Counted from the stretch's first letter, positions 31,874 to 41,039 are shown. The stretch is 64,000 nt of DNA from Burkholderia sp. BCC1644 (GCF_902833225.1 NZ_CADFEI010000012.1:1-64000), one strand, 5' to 3'. Numbers and translations are program-made. Notes: generated from the sequence alone by a model not told the origin.

Positions 31874-32815
31874 TCAGTAGCCGCGCGCGTAGTCGACGAC
31901 ACCGCCGACGCGCTCGCCGCGCTCGAACGCGCGGATCTTGCCGGCGATCTGTTCGACGGCCTCCGTGCGCAGCGTCTCGGCCGAGCTGTGCGGCGTGATC
32001 GTGATGCGCGGCGCGAGCCAGAACGGATGGTCTTGCGGCAGCGGTTCGTGCTGGAACACGTCGAGCGTGGCCGCGGCGATCCGGCCGCTCGCGAGCGCGT
32101 CGAGCAGGTCGGCCTCGACGAGATGCGCACCACGCGCGACGTTGACGACGTACGCGCCGGGCGCGAGCCGCGCGAACGCACGCGACGACAGGATGCCGTC
32201 GGTGTCCGGCGTGCTCGGCAGCAGGTTGACGAGCACCTTCGCGCCGTCGATGCACGCGTCGAATGCACCGTCGCCGGCGAAGGTCGTGACGCCGTCGAGC
32301 TGCTTCGCGCTGCGGCTGTAGCCGCGCACCGGCAGGCCGAGCGCGGCGAGTGCGCGCGCGACCTGCGTGCCGAGCACGCCGAGGCCGAGCACGGCGACGG
32401 TAAAGCTCGCGCGCGGATGCGGTTCGAGCGGCTGCCAGCGGCGCTCGCGCTGCAGCGCGTCGTATTCGTCGAAGCGGCGCAGGTAGCGCAGCACGGCGTG
32501 CGTCACGTATTCGACCATCTGTTGCGCCATGCCCGAATCTTCCAGCCGCACCAGCGGCACGTGCGCGGGCAGCGTGCCGGGATGCGCACGATCGAGCGCA
32601 AGCAGCGCGTCGACGCCCGCACCGAGGTTGAAGATCGCGCGCAAGCCGTCACGCGGTGCGAAGAATTCGCGCGGCGCGCGCCACACGAGCGCGTAGTCGG
32701 CGGCGGCCGTGTCGCCCGGCTGCCACGCGCGTAGTTCGGCTTCAGGCAGCGCGCGCGCGATCTCGTCGCGCCATGCGCCGGCTTCCTGGTGCGGGGAATA
32801 GAACAGGATCTTCAT
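31874..32815 (-). CDS. ghrA: Glyoxylate/hydroxypyruvate reductase (D-2-hydroxyacid dehydrogenase, GhrA type)
   Basis: A 313-residue enzyme of GhrA length. The nucleotide motif VLGLGVLGTQVARALAALGLPV is near 140, the catalytic Arg is in NVARGAHLVEADLLDAL near 230, Glu is in QHEPLP and His is in TPHSSAET near 280. The VRLEDSGMAQQMVEYVTHAVL substrate loop is typical of GhrA. It reduces glyoxylate and hydroxypyruvate with NADPH (family knowledge). ATG 32815 was chosen over a long upstream extension that runs into low-complexity sequence. The gap of 32 nt to the lyase gene suggests co-transcription. Confidence 0.9.
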   Translation of the reverse strand: MKILFYSPHQEAGAWRDEIARALPEAELRAWQPGDTAAADYALVWRAPREFFAPRDGLRAIFNLGAGVDALLALDRAHPGTLPAHVPLVRLEDSGMAQQMVEYVTHAVLRYLRRFDEYDALQRERRWQPLEPHPRASFTVAVLGLGVLGTQVARALAALGLPVRGYSRSAKQLDGVTTFAGDGAFDACIDGAKVLVNLLPSTPDTDGILSSRAFARLAPGAYVVNVARGAHLVEADLLDALASGRIAAATLDVFQHEPLPQDHPFWLAPRITITPHSSAETLRTEAVEQIAGKIRAFERGERVGGVVDYARGY

Positions 32816-33024
32816 TGCGTGATGGCGGGCGCGCCGGCGGGGCGCGTCACGGGCGAGGCGAGCGGGGCCGGGCGCAGCGCGCCGGCGGGCGTAGCGGACA
32901 TCGGGCGTCTCCTGACGACCGGGCCCGGCGCATCGGCGCCCGGCCCGGCTCGGTGTGAAGCTGACGGGAAGCCCACATTCTACGGTTTCGCGGCATATTG
33001 CGCCGTCGCGCGGTCCGGCCGGCC

Positions 33025-33114
33025 GCGGATGGCCGCCCTGCGGATGACCGGCCTCCGGGTCGACGTCCGGCGGATGGCCAGCCCACGGATGGCCGGCCCG
33101 CGGATGGCCGCCCC
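33025..33114. repeat. Six imperfect 15-bp tandem repeats within a 387-bp intergenic region
   Basis: Units begin at 33025, 33040, 33055 (degenerate), 33070, 33085 and 33100, with the shared core GCGGATGGCCG. The period is five codons, so the frame upstream of the RBBP9-type hydrolase stays open and reads as a Met/Arg/Pro pentapeptide repeat. No other gene is supported in 32816-33202. Confidence 0.85.
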
Positions 33115-33202
33115 CTGCAAAAGCAAAGCACAAAATATTGGTTCGGCCGCCGGGGACGCCGCGCCACAATCGAACCTCGTCTTCAAGCAAGCGAGGGCAA
33201 TC

Positions 33203-33826
33203 ATGAGCGCATGCAGCAAATCGGCGTGGCCGCCGCGGCTCGTCACCGTTCCGGGCCTGCACGGCAGCGAAGGCGCTCACTGGCAGACCTGGCTCGAGCG
33301 GCAGTTCCCGCGTTCGTTGCGCGTCGAGCAAGACGACTGGGACGCACCCGATCTCGCGGGCTGGGCGCGTTCGGTACGCACGCTGCTCGATCGCGAGCGC
33401 GGGCCGTTCGTGCTCGCCGCGCACAGCTTCGGCTGCCTCGCCGCCGCGCATGCGCTCGCGCAGGGGCCGCATACGGGCGATGTCGCGGGCGTGCTGTTCG
33501 TCGCGCCCGCCAGTCCGAAAAAATTCACGTTCGCCGGGCCGTTCGACGCGCGCCGGCTCGCGGTGCCGTCGATCGTGATCGGCAGCGAGACCGATCCGTG
33601 GATGCCGCTCGCCGATGCGCGCACGCTCGCGCAGCGCCTCGGCAGCGCGTTCGTGAACCTCGGCGACGCCGGGCACATCAACACGGCGGCCGGCTTCGGG
33701 CCGTGGCCGCGCGCGAAATACTTCATCGACACGCTGGTGCATTGCGCTGCGCCGCTGCGCTTTCGCGATGCGGACGACGGTTTCGAAGCCACGCTCGTCG
33801 ACCGCGCGCTCGCGCACGCGGTCTGA
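33203..33826 (+). CDS. RBBP9/YdeN-family serine hydrolase
   Basis: A 207-residue small alpha/beta hydrolase. The nucleophile Ser is in AHSFGCLAAAHA near 75, the acid is in GSETDPWMPLADAR near 130 and the base is in GDAGHINTAAGFGPWP near 160. The start VTVPGLHGSEGAHWQTWLE is typical. Substrate is unknown for most members. GCGAGGGCAATC precedes the ATG. The frame is open 400 bp upstream through the 15-bp repeat, but family alignment begins after the ATG chosen. Confidence 0.86.
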   Translation: MSACSKSAWPPRLVTVPGLHGSEGAHWQTWLERQFPRSLRVEQDDWDAPDLAGWARSVRTLLDRERGPFVLAAHSFGCLAAAHALAQGPHTGDVAGVLFVAPASPKKFTFAGPFDARRLAVPSIVIGSETDPWMPLADARTLAQRLGSAFVNLGDAGHINTAAGFGPWPRAKYFIDTLVHCAAPLRFRDADDGFEATLVDRALAHAV

Positions 33827-33844
33827 CGGCGCGGGCCGTCGCGC

Positions 33845-35965
33845 TTACGACGCGGCGACGGGCTTGACGGCGGCCGGATCCGAATAGCTCGGCCGGCCGT
33901 TCTCGACGTGGCCCGCGAAGCGGCGCGAGAACGTGCCGTTCGCGCCGTCGCTCACCGTCACGTCATACCATTGGTGGCTCGATGCGAGCGCCCACTGCTC
34001 GACATGCTCGTCGCCGCCGTGCAGCGTCACCTGCCGCGACGGCGCACCGTACGCGTTGTCGGCCAGCGTCAGCGTGACGTGGGCGCCACCGTGGTTGCGC
34101 AGCTTCAGGTACAGGTTCCCGTTCGCGATGTCGTAGCCGGCCTTGACCTCCGGCTGCGCCGGGTTGCGGTGAGGCGCGGCCGGGGCCGACACGTTGCCGG
34201 AGAACACGCGCACGAAGCCGTTCGGCCCGTACACCGAGAACGCATACGCACCGTTCGTCACCGTCAGGTCGAAGTCCGCATGCAGCACGCGGCGCGCGCC
34301 GACCGTATAGCGCCACGGGCCGTCGGTGCGGTTCGTCGCATACACGTGGAAGTGCGCGCCCTGGTTGCCGCGGTTCGCGAATTCGATGCGCAGCTTCGTC
34401 CCGCCGTAGAGGCTCGCGTTCACGTGCAGCTCGTACGGCAGGGCGCGCGCGGGCCGCACGCCGGGCTCCTGCGGGTCGACCGGCGACGGCGTCGTGGGGA
34501 CGGTCGGCGCGGGCTGCGACGTGCACTGCTGGTCCGCGATCGAGCGGTACTGGCTCGTGTCGGGCAGCGGCGGGAACGACGCATCCGACGAACGGAAGTC
34601 GAATGCGGCGGTGAGGTCGCCGCACACGGTGCGGCGCCACGGCGTGATGTTCGGTTCGTCGATGCCGAAGCGTTCGCCGATGAAGCGGATCACCGACGTG
34701 TGGTCGAACACCTGCGAGCACACGTAGCCGCCCTTGGTCCACGGCGACACGACCGTCATCGGCACGCGCGGCCCGAGGCCGTACGGCAGGCCGTCGGCCG
34801 TGTAGCTGCCGCCGCGGCCGGGGTTCACGACCGTATGCAGCTCGCCGTCGGTCGTCACGGTCGACGCGCCCTGCGCGGCCGACGTCGGCGGCTGCGGCGG
34901 CACGATGTGGTCGAAGAAGCCGTCGTTTTCGTCGTACATGATGAACAGCACGGTCTTGCGCCACACGTCCGGGTTCGACGTGAGCGCATCGAGGATCTGC
35001 GACGTGTAGTTCGCGCCGTACGCGGGCGTGTATTTCGGATGCTCGGAGAACGCGGCCGGCGGGCACAGCCACGACACCTGCGGCAACCGGTCGTTGATCA
35101 CGTCGTCCTTCAGGTTGTCGAGCGTGCGCACGGTCTGCGCGCGCTGGTACAGCGACGAACCGGGCTTCGCGTTGATGAAGTTCGCGAAGTTCTGCAGCAC
35201 GTTCGTGCCGTAGTTGCCGTTGTACGGATCGTTGCCCGTCGTCCCTTGCTGATAGATCTGCCACGACACGCCGTGCGCTTCGAGGCGTTCGGGGAAGGTC
35301 GTCCACGACAGCAGCTGGTACGCGGGCGGCCCGTCGCCGTCGACGTAGTCGCTGTTGTCGAGCAGCGGGCCGCCGAACTTGCCGGTCGGGTCGACCGTGC
35401 CCGTCATCAGGTACGAGCGGTTCGGGTGCGTCGGCCCCGGCAGCGAGCAGAAGTAGTTGTCGCAGACGGTGAACGCATCGGCGAGCGCGTAGTGGAACGG
35501 GATGTCCTCGCGCACGTGATAGCCCATCGTCATGTCGGTCTTGTTCGCGGGCCACTGGTCGTAGCGGCCGCCGTCGATCGCCGCGTGCGTCTTGTACCAC
35601 GAGTGGTCGAGATCGCCGACGCACTGCGCGCTCGTCGTCAGCGTGTTCAGACGGAACGGCAGCACGGGCTTGCCCGGATTGGCCTTCGACGGCTGGTACC
35701 ACACCGGCTTGCCGTTCGGCAGCGGGATCGGGAAGCGGTCGTTGTAGCCGCGCACGCCGCGCAGGTGTCCGAAGTAATGATCGAACGAGCGGTTTTCCTG
35801 CATGAACACGACGATGTGCTCGACATCGCGGATCGTGCCGGTGCCGCGCGCGGCGGGAATCGCGAGCGCGCGGCGGATCGATTCGGGAAAGGCGTTGAGC
35901 GCAACGGCGGCGCCCGCGGATTGTGCGACGGTATGCAGGAAACGGCGGCGGCTCGATGACGTCAT
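33845..35965 (-). CDS. plcN: Phosphocholine-specific phospholipase C (secreted, Tat substrate)
   Basis: A 706-residue exported enzyme. It begins with a twin-arginine signal (SSRRRFLHTVAQSAGAAVALNAFP). The phosphoesterase domain (about 45-480) opens with VVFMQENRSFDHYFGHLRGVRGY, the hallmark of the PlcC/AcpA family, and includes HPNRSYLMTGT and MYDENDGFFDHIVPP metal-ligand segments. Two DUF756 domains close the protein (about 515-610 and 625-700). It hydrolyses phosphatidylcholine in this family and is a known secreted product of Burkholderia. GAGGTGAACAAC favours the ATG at 35965 over the GTG nine bases earlier. The plcN-versus-plcH type cannot be fixed by reading. Confidence 0.92.
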   Translation of the reverse strand: MTSSSRRRFLHTVAQSAGAAVALNAFPESIRRALAIPAARGTGTIRDVEHIVVFMQENRSFDHYFGHLRGVRGYNDRFPIPLPNGKPVWYQPSKANPGKPVLPFRLNTLTTSAQCVGDLDHSWYKTHAAIDGGRYDQWPANKTDMTMGYHVREDIPFHYALADAFTVCDNYFCSLPGPTHPNRSYLMTGTVDPTGKFGGPLLDNSDYVDGDGPPAYQLLSWTTFPERLEAHGVSWQIYQQGTTGNDPYNGNYGTNVLQNFANFINAKPGSSLYQRAQTVRTLDNLKDDVINDRLPQVSWLCPPAAFSEHPKYTPAYGANYTSQILDALTSNPDVWRKTVLFIMYDENDGFFDHIVPPQPPTSAAQGASTVTTDGELHTVVNPGRGGSYTADGLPYGLGPRVPMTVVSPWTKGGYVCSQVFDHTSVIRFIGERFGIDEPNITPWRRTVCGDLTAAFDFRSSDASFPPLPDTSQYRSIADQQCTSQPAPTVPTTPSPVDPQEPGVRPARALPYELHVNASLYGGTKLRIEFANRGNQGAHFHVYATNRTDGPWRYTVGARRVLHADFDLTVTNGAYAFSVYGPNGFVRVFSGNVSAPAAPHRNPAQPEVKAGYDIANGNLYLKLRNHGGAHVTLTLADNAYGAPSRQVTLHGGDEHVEQWALASSHQWYDVTVSDGANGTFSRRFAGHVENGRPSYSDPAAVKPVAAS

Positions 35966-36009
35966 GTTGTTCACCTCGGTTCTGCGGTCGGGGGACGGAA
36001 GCGGCGGGA

Positions 36010-36294
36010 TCAGCCCGGCGACGACGCCGCGGCGCTCGACGCGGCTGCGTTCGTCGCAGGCTTCGCGTCGTCGTCGTCATCGGGCGGGTAGTGCACGACG
36101 GGCGGCGCGAGCGGTGCGGCATCGGACGCGGCGGCATTCGCGCTGGCATCGTTGTTGAACGCGCTGGCGGAGCCGGCCGATGCGCCTGCTGGCTGCGAGG
36201 CGTCGGTCGCGTGGGCGTCGTGCTGCGCGTCGTCGCTGCAGGCGGCGACGAAAACGGCGGCACAAAGAACGACGACGACGGAAACGCGACGCAT
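36010..36294 (-). CDS. Small Ala/Asp-rich lipoprotein
   Basis: A 94-residue lipoprotein. The signal peptide ends in the lipobox VAAC (Cys19). The mature part is low complexity (Ala, Asp, Ser), with a HYPPDDDDDAKP segment. GGAGAGAAGTC precedes the ATG. It lies 44 nt upstream of the phospholipase gene in the same direction, so it may be co-transcribed and could assist export or be anchored nearby (inference). Confidence 0.7.
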   Translation of the reverse strand: MRRVSVVVVLCAAVFVAACSDDAQHDAHATDASQPAGASAGSASAFNNDASANAAASDAAPLAPPVVHYPPDDDDDAKPATNAAASSAAASSPG

Positions 36295-36560
36295 GACTTC
36301 TCTCCTGGCAGGCTGATCGGGAAACGTTTTCGAGTATGCCGATCCGATGCGACGTTTCGGTGAATCGTTTGCGTCCAGTGCGTGATCGCAGAATGCTTTC
36401 GATATCCTGACCATGCACTTGCACGGAGTGGCGGCGGCGCAAGATTTTCCGGCGGACGAAGCGAGTCGGGCACTTTTACCCGGGCACGCGATGCGACGCG
36501 TACGCGCGTCCGCGGCGGCCTGACCGTTCATGATGGACGCGTGCGGCCGATCGCGTTGCG

Positions 36561-37481
36561 TCAGCGCCTCGGTGTGCGTCGCCGCACCTCGCTGCGCAGC
36601 CAGTCGAGCCAGGTGCGGATCGCCGCTTCGTGCGGATGGCCGGGGCGCCACACGACGTAGTGCGCATACACGTCGGTCACGCGCACCGTCGACACGCGCA
36701 CGAGCGTGCCGTCCGCGAGTTCGGGCTCGATCAGCGAGCGGCGCGCGAGCGCGACGCCGCGTCCTTTCAGCGTCGCGTCGATCAGCGCGTTCGCATCGGT
36801 GAAGCGCGGCGCGCGAGCGGATTCGGTGAGATCGAGCCGCGCGGCCTGGAGCCACGGTTCCCACGGCTGCGCGGGATGGCGCAGCAGCGTCGCGCGCACG
36901 AGATCGGCCGGCATGCGTGGCGCAATGCCGTCGCGATTGCGGTACGCGGGGCTCGCGACCGGGAAGATCGTCTCGTTCATCAGCTTTTCGGCGACGACGC
37001 CCGGCCAGGTGCCGGGCCCGTAGCGCAGCGCGACGTCGATGCGGTCGCGCTTGCGCAGCGGCGCGAGCGCCACGTCCGGGTGCAGCGCGATCGCGATGTG
37101 CGGATGCGCGGCCGCGAAGCGCGGCAGGCGCGGCGCGAGCCAGCGCTCGGCGACACTCGGCAGCACGCTGACGTTCAGCGTCACGTCGCAGGTGCGCGGG
37201 CGGCTGCGTACGGCGAGTGCCGGCTCGAACGCCCGTTCGAGCACGCTCAGGCCCTGGCGCACCTGCAGCGCGAGCGCGTGCGCGGCATGCGTCGGCGTCG
37301 CGCCGTTGCGTTCGCGCGTGAAAAGCGGATAACCGAGCTGCGCCTCGAGTGCGCGGATGTGCTGGCTGACCGCGCCTTGCGTGAGCGCGAGGGCGTCGGC
37401 CGCGCGCGTGAAGCTCTGCAGCCGCACGGCGGTCTCGAACGCGCGCAGCGTCTGCAGCGGAGGGAGGTGGATGCGTCGCAT
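36561..37481 (-). CDS. LysR-family regulator, GcvA-like
   Basis: A 306-residue regulator. The opening RRIHLPPLQTLRAFETAVRLQSFTRAADALALTQGAVSQHIRALEAQLGYPLFTR is GcvA-type. The effector domain contains LRYGPGTWPGVVAEKLMNE and DANALIDATLKGRGVALARRSLI, also of that group. The ATG is 6 bp from a perfect dyad. Divergent to a glutathione S-transferase gene, which is the likely target. Confidence 0.92.
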   Translation of the reverse strand: MRRIHLPPLQTLRAFETAVRLQSFTRAADALALTQGAVSQHIRALEAQLGYPLFTRERNGATPTHAAHALALQVRQGLSVLERAFEPALAVRSRPRTCDVTLNVSVLPSVAERWLAPRLPRFAAAHPHIAIALHPDVALAPLRKRDRIDVALRYGPGTWPGVVAEKLMNETIFPVASPAYRNRDGIAPRMPADLVRATLLRHPAQPWEPWLQAARLDLTESARAPRFTDANALIDATLKGRGVALARRSLIEPELADGTLVRVSTVRVTDVYAHYVVWRPGHPHEAAIRTWLDWLRSEVRRRTPRR

Positions 37482-37487
37482 GCGGGT

Positions 37488-37502
37488 ATTAGTAACACTA
37501 AT
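37488..37502. promoter_or_regulatory. LysR-type operator between the GcvA-like regulator and GST genes
   Basis: ATTAG-TAACA-CTAAT is a perfect 5-bp dyad with the T-N11-A LysR signature. It ends 6 bp from the regulator start codon, fitting negative autoregulation and activation of the divergent GST gene about 90 bp away. Confidence 0.65.
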
Positions 37503-37592
37503 GTCCGAGCACGACAATTCATCGTTTGCCGCGCATCGGTACGCGTTCCTACACTCGGTTCCGTCTTCCACAGCCCCGTCGGGCCCCACACC

Positions 37593-38231
37593 ATGAACGC
37601 ATATCGTCTCTATCTTTCGCCGGGCGCCTGCTCGCTTGCCGCTCACATCGCGCTGGAGGAAACCGGCGCGCCGTTCGACGTCGAGATCGTCTCGGTGCAG
37701 AAGCAGCAGAACCTCGCGGCGCCCTATCTGGCGATCAACGCGAAGGCGCGCGTGCCCGTGCTCGCGATTCCGGGCGAGCCGCGCGTGCTGACCGAAACGC
37801 CGGCGATCCTCACGTATCTCGCGCGCCGCTATCCGGATGCGCAATTGCTGCCGCTCGGCGATCCGCTGCGCGAGGCGCGGTGTCATGAATGGCTCGCCTG
37901 GCTGGTCGGCTGGGTGCACGGCGTCGGCTACGGCGCGTTGTGGCGGCCGGGCCGCTTCATCGGCGATCCGGCGCTGCACGGCGCAGTCAGCGCGCACGGG
38001 CGCGGCACGATCGAAGCTGCGAACGAGACGATCGAAGCCGCGTTCGCCGACGGCCGCACGTGGGCCGAACCGGGCGCGCATTCGATCGTCGATCCGTTCC
38101 TGTTCGTGCTGTATCGCTGGGGCGTCGCGATCGGACTCGACATGACGCAGTACCCCGCGTGGACCGCCCACGCGCAGCGCGAGGCCGAGCGGCCGGCCGC
38201 GCGGCGCGCACTGGCGCGCGAGGCGGCCTGA
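37593..38231 (+). CDS. Glutathione S-transferase family protein
   Basis: A 212-residue protein with an N-terminal thioredoxin-like GST domain. LSPGACSLAAHIALEETGAPFDV holds a Ser/Cys in the position of the beta-class catalytic residue. RVPVLAIPGEPRVLTETPAILTYLARRYPDA is the glutathione-binding segment. The helical domain spans about 85-205. Substrate is unknown. It is divergent from the LysR gene with the dyad at 37488-37502 between them. Confidence 0.9.
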   Translation: MNAYRLYLSPGACSLAAHIALEETGAPFDVEIVSVQKQQNLAAPYLAINAKARVPVLAIPGEPRVLTETPAILTYLARRYPDAQLLPLGDPLREARCHEWLAWLVGWVHGVGYGALWRPGRFIGDPALHGAVSAHGRGTIEAANETIEAAFADGRTWAEPGAHSIVDPFLFVLYRWGVAIGLDMTQYPAWTAHAQREAERPAARRALAREAA

Positions 38232-38286
38232 CGGATGCGCGGGCGTCGTGGTGCGTGCTGCGCCGCCCGCGTGTGACGAGCGGCTG

Positions 38287-39558
38287 CTATTTCGCGGCGA
38301 ACAGCGGATAGGTCGCGCCGGCGACCAGCGCGGCCGCGAGCCACACCACGCTCCATGAACTGACGGCGAGCAGCGGCGGAATCGCGAGCGGTGTCGCGAA
38401 CAGCCCGAGGTAGACGATCGTGTTGGCCATCCCGAGCGCGGTGCCCGCATGGTTCGCGCCCGCGAGCGTCGCGAGTTCCGTGTATGCGACGCCGTGCCAT
38501 GCCGATACGCAGATGCCGGCAAACACGAGAATCGCGACGATCGCCGCGAGCGGCACGTGCACGCTGCCGGCCGTCGCGGCCGCGAGCAGCGTGAACGACC
38601 CGGCCGCGACCAGCACCGAGCCGCGCAGATACGCGCGCCGGTTGCCGTTCCGGTCGGTATGACGGCCGCTCCACACGCGCATCACCATCGCGCCGAGCTG
38701 CAGCACGACCATCGCCGCGCTGATGCCGGCGAGGCCGAGCCGGCCGAAGTCGTGCAGGAATACCGTCGCGAACGTGAGCACCGCGAACTGAGGCGCGCAC
38801 AGCAGGCCGATGCCGAGCACGATGCGCCACACGGCGCCGCTCGCGAGCGGGTTGCGCGCGTGCTGCGCGTCCGGCTGCCGCGCGACGGGGCGCTGCGTGG
38901 CGAGGTGCGCCACGGCCGGCTCGGCGGGCGGCTCGTGCAGCCAGCGCCAGGTGAGCGCGGCCGAACCCGCGCACAGCAGCATCAGCGCCCCGAACACCGC
39001 GGCGAAGCCGAGATGTGACGCGAGCGACGGCAGCAGCGCCGCGCCGACGCCGCCGCCGAGCGGTACGGCCGTCTGGCGGATGCTCATCGCGAGCCCGCGT
39101 TCGCGCTCGCCGAACCAGCGCATCACCGCGCGTCCGCTCGACCCGTTCACGCTGCCGCCGAGCAGGCCGACGCAGCACATCGCCGCGACGACGCGCGCAA
39201 GCGGCGGCACCGCGTGCGCGGTCGGGACGATCGTGCACACCATCAGCGCGAGCATCGCGGCCGTCGCGACGAGCCCGGTCAGCAGCACGCGGCGATCGCC
39301 GAAGCGGTCGGCGGCCATCCCCCACGGCAGCTCGGACAGCGCGACGCCGAAGCCGAGCGCGCCGAGCACGAGGCCGAGCGCGCCGTTGTCGAGGTGGTAG
39401 GCCGAGCGCATCCACACGGCGGTGGTCGGAATGCCGGCCGCGGCCGCCGAAAAGCTCATGTTCGCGGCGACGCCGGCCGCCAGCACGCGCCAGCGATGGG
39501 CCGGGCCGCGCACGTCGCGCTCGGGTGAGGAGGGGGAAGCGATGCAGGTGGTATCCAT
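38287..39558 (-). CDS. MFS transporter
   Basis: A 423-residue 12-helix major facilitator. It has MAADRFGDRRVLLTG between helices 2 and 3 (the conserved GXXXDRFGRR-type loop) and SGRHTDRNGNRRAYL in the equivalent second-half loop. RWFGERERGLAMSIRQTAVPLGGGVGAAL near 140 matches nitrate/cyanate-type or sialate-like clades only weakly. Substrate is unknown. It is divergent from a LysR gene across 97 bp, the likely regulator. Confidence 0.88.
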   Translation of the reverse strand: MDTTCIASPSSPERDVRGPAHRWRVLAAGVAANMSFSAAAAGIPTTAVWMRSAYHLDNGALGLVLGALGFGVALSELPWGMAADRFGDRRVLLTGLVATAAMLALMVCTIVPTAHAVPPLARVVAAMCCVGLLGGSVNGSSGRAVMRWFGERERGLAMSIRQTAVPLGGGVGAALLPSLASHLGFAAVFGALMLLCAGSAALTWRWLHEPPAEPAVAHLATQRPVARQPDAQHARNPLASGAVWRIVLGIGLLCAPQFAVLTFATVFLHDFGRLGLAGISAAMVVLQLGAMVMRVWSGRHTDRNGNRRAYLRGSVLVAAGSFTLLAAATAGSVHVPLAAIVAILVFAGICVSAWHGVAYTELATLAGANHAGTALGMANTIVYLGLFATPLAIPPLLAVSSWSVVWLAAALVAGATYPLFAAK

Positions 39559-39579
39559 GACGGCAGGCCCGGTTGGAAA

Positions 39580-39639
39580 TTGACATCCACAGTCTGGCGG
39601 CCTACATTCATCCTGAAAATCGGAAAGTTCTTGATGAAT
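39580..39639 (+). promoter_or_regulatory. Promoter and dyad between the MFS and LysR genes
   Basis: TTGACA at 39580-39585 and TACATT at 39603-39608 have a 17-bp spacer and face the LysR gene. ATTCATC (39606-39612) and GATGAAT (39633-39639) form a 7-bp dyad overlapping the -10 and ending 17 bp before the LysR start, a plausible autoregulatory site. Confidence 0.6.
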
Positions 39640-39655
39640 CGTTCGATAAAACAGG

Positions 39656-40714
39656 ATGGTTGATATGCCCGGACATGACATTCCACGTAGCGACGGCGAG
39701 TCGCTCGCGCTGGCCGATGCCGCGCTGGCCCGGCCCAACTTCGACGTGGCGGCGCTGCGCAGCCTCGTCGTGGGCGTGGATCTCGGCAGTTTTGCGAAGG
39801 CGGCCGACCGCGTCGCGCGCTCGTCGTCGGCGGTGAGTGCGCAGATCCGCAAGCTCGAGGAGCAGGCCGGCACGCCGTTGTTCGTGAAAGCCGGGCGCGG
39901 GCTCGCATTGACCGATGCCGGCGACGCGATGCTGCGCTATGCGCGGCGGATGATCGAACTGAACGACGAGGCGGCTGCGGCGGTGCGCGGCGTGAATCTC
40001 GACGGCTGGGTGCGCGTCGGGCTGCAGGAGGATTTCGGCGAGGCGATTTTGCCCGACGTGCTCGGACGGTTCGCGCGCGCGCATCCGAAGGTGAGGATCG
40101 AGGCGCGCGTGGCGCGCAATGCCGACCTGCTCGACCGGCTCGACGCGAACCAGCTCGACCTTGCGCTGGTATGGGGCGATCCGGTGTCGGCCGCGCTGCT
40201 CTCGCGGCCGGGTATCGACAGCGAAGTGATCGCGCAGGTGCCGATGCAGTGGATCGGGGCAACGGGGGCGGGCGGGTTCGGCATGCCGGGTGGGGGCGAC
40301 GAGGGCGCGGAAGGCGGGGCGGCCGCCGTGCACGCCGCAGCGGGCGGACGTGACGCGGGCGAGGCGTTGCCGCTCGTCGTGTTCGACCGGCCGTGCCGGT
40401 TCTTCGGCGCAGCGACCGATGCGCTCGATCGCGCGGGCGTGCCGTGGCGCATCGCGTTCACGACGCCGAGTCTCGCCGGATTATGGGCCGCGGCGGCGGC
40501 CGGCCTCGGGCTGACGGTGCGTTCGCACTACGGGCTACCCGCGTCGGTGCGCGTGCTCGATGCGGCTTCGCTCGGATTGCCGGTGCTGCCGAGCCTGCCG
40601 CTGATCCTGCTGCGGCGCGCGTCGTCGGCGACGCCGACCGTCGACCGGCTCGCGCGGATCGTGACGCAGGCGGTGCGGGAGGCGACGGAGGGGGAGGTGG
40701 CGTTGGCGGCATGA
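39656..40714 (+). CDS. LysR-family transcriptional regulator
   Basis: A 352-residue regulator, longer than the usual 300. The HTH is at residues 30-90 (LVVGVDLGSFAKAADRVARSSSAVSAQIRKLEEQAGTPLF). The effector domain is split by a Gly/Ala/Glu-rich segment of about 30 residues (GAGGFGMPGGGDEGAEGGAAAVHAAAGG, near 203-235), which explains the extra length. ATG 39656 or 39665 could be used. It probably controls the divergent MFS gene. Confidence 0.9.
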   Translation: MVDMPGHDIPRSDGESLALADAALARPNFDVAALRSLVVGVDLGSFAKAADRVARSSSAVSAQIRKLEEQAGTPLFVKAGRGLALTDAGDAMLRYARRMIELNDEAAAAVRGVNLDGWVRVGLQEDFGEAILPDVLGRFARAHPKVRIEARVARNADLLDRLDANQLDLALVWGDPVSAALLSRPGIDSEVIAQVPMQWIGATGAGGFGMPGGGDEGAEGGAAAVHAAAGGRDAGEALPLVVFDRPCRFFGAATDALDRAGVPWRIAFTTPSLAGLWAAAAAGLGLTVRSHYGLPASVRVLDAASLGLPVLPSLPLILLRRASSATPTVDRLARIVTQAVREATEGEVALAA

Positions 40715-40829
40715 TGCCACCTGCGGTTGCCGTCGTGGGCCGCGATCCATTCGTCCCTCTGCCGATCGGCCGAATGGATCGATCGAGGGAACCTGACTAC
40801 AGTGATGGTCACCTGAAACGGAGGCCATC

Positions 40830-41039
40830 ATGCACAAAACGAACATTCCCGGTGCCAGCGCCATCGACCTGTCGCAACGGGCGGATGTATCGATCCGCAA
40901 CGGCGGGGAATCAGCCGATCAGCTCGCGTCTGCTTCGCTACCCATTCGATTCGGAGTCCTGGAGGGACAGGTCCGAATCGCAGACGACTTCGATGCGCCG
41001 CTGCCCGATTCCCTGCTGGATGCATTCGAAGGGCGGTGA
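40830..41039 (+). CDS. Antitoxin of a type II toxin-antitoxin pair
   Basis: A 69-residue acidic protein (MHKTNIPGASAIDLSQRAD to LPDSLLDAFEGR) whose TGA overlaps the toxin start (TGATG). The C-terminal segment IRFGVLEGQVRIADDFDAPLPDSLLDAFEG resembles DUF2281/VapB-like C-termini that wrap PIN toxins. The N-terminal half lacks a clear AbrB or Phd fold by eye, so the DNA-binding class is uncertain. GGAGGCCATC is the Shine-Dalgarno. Confidence 0.78.
   Translation: MHKTNIPGASAIDLSQRADVSIRNGGESADQLASASLPIRFGVLEGQVRIADDFDAPLPDSLLDAFEGR

Noticed and set aside
36295..36560. Operator-like GAAACGTTTTC between the lipoprotein and LysR genes
   Set aside because: The symmetry is imperfect and there is no matching regulator; too weak to list.
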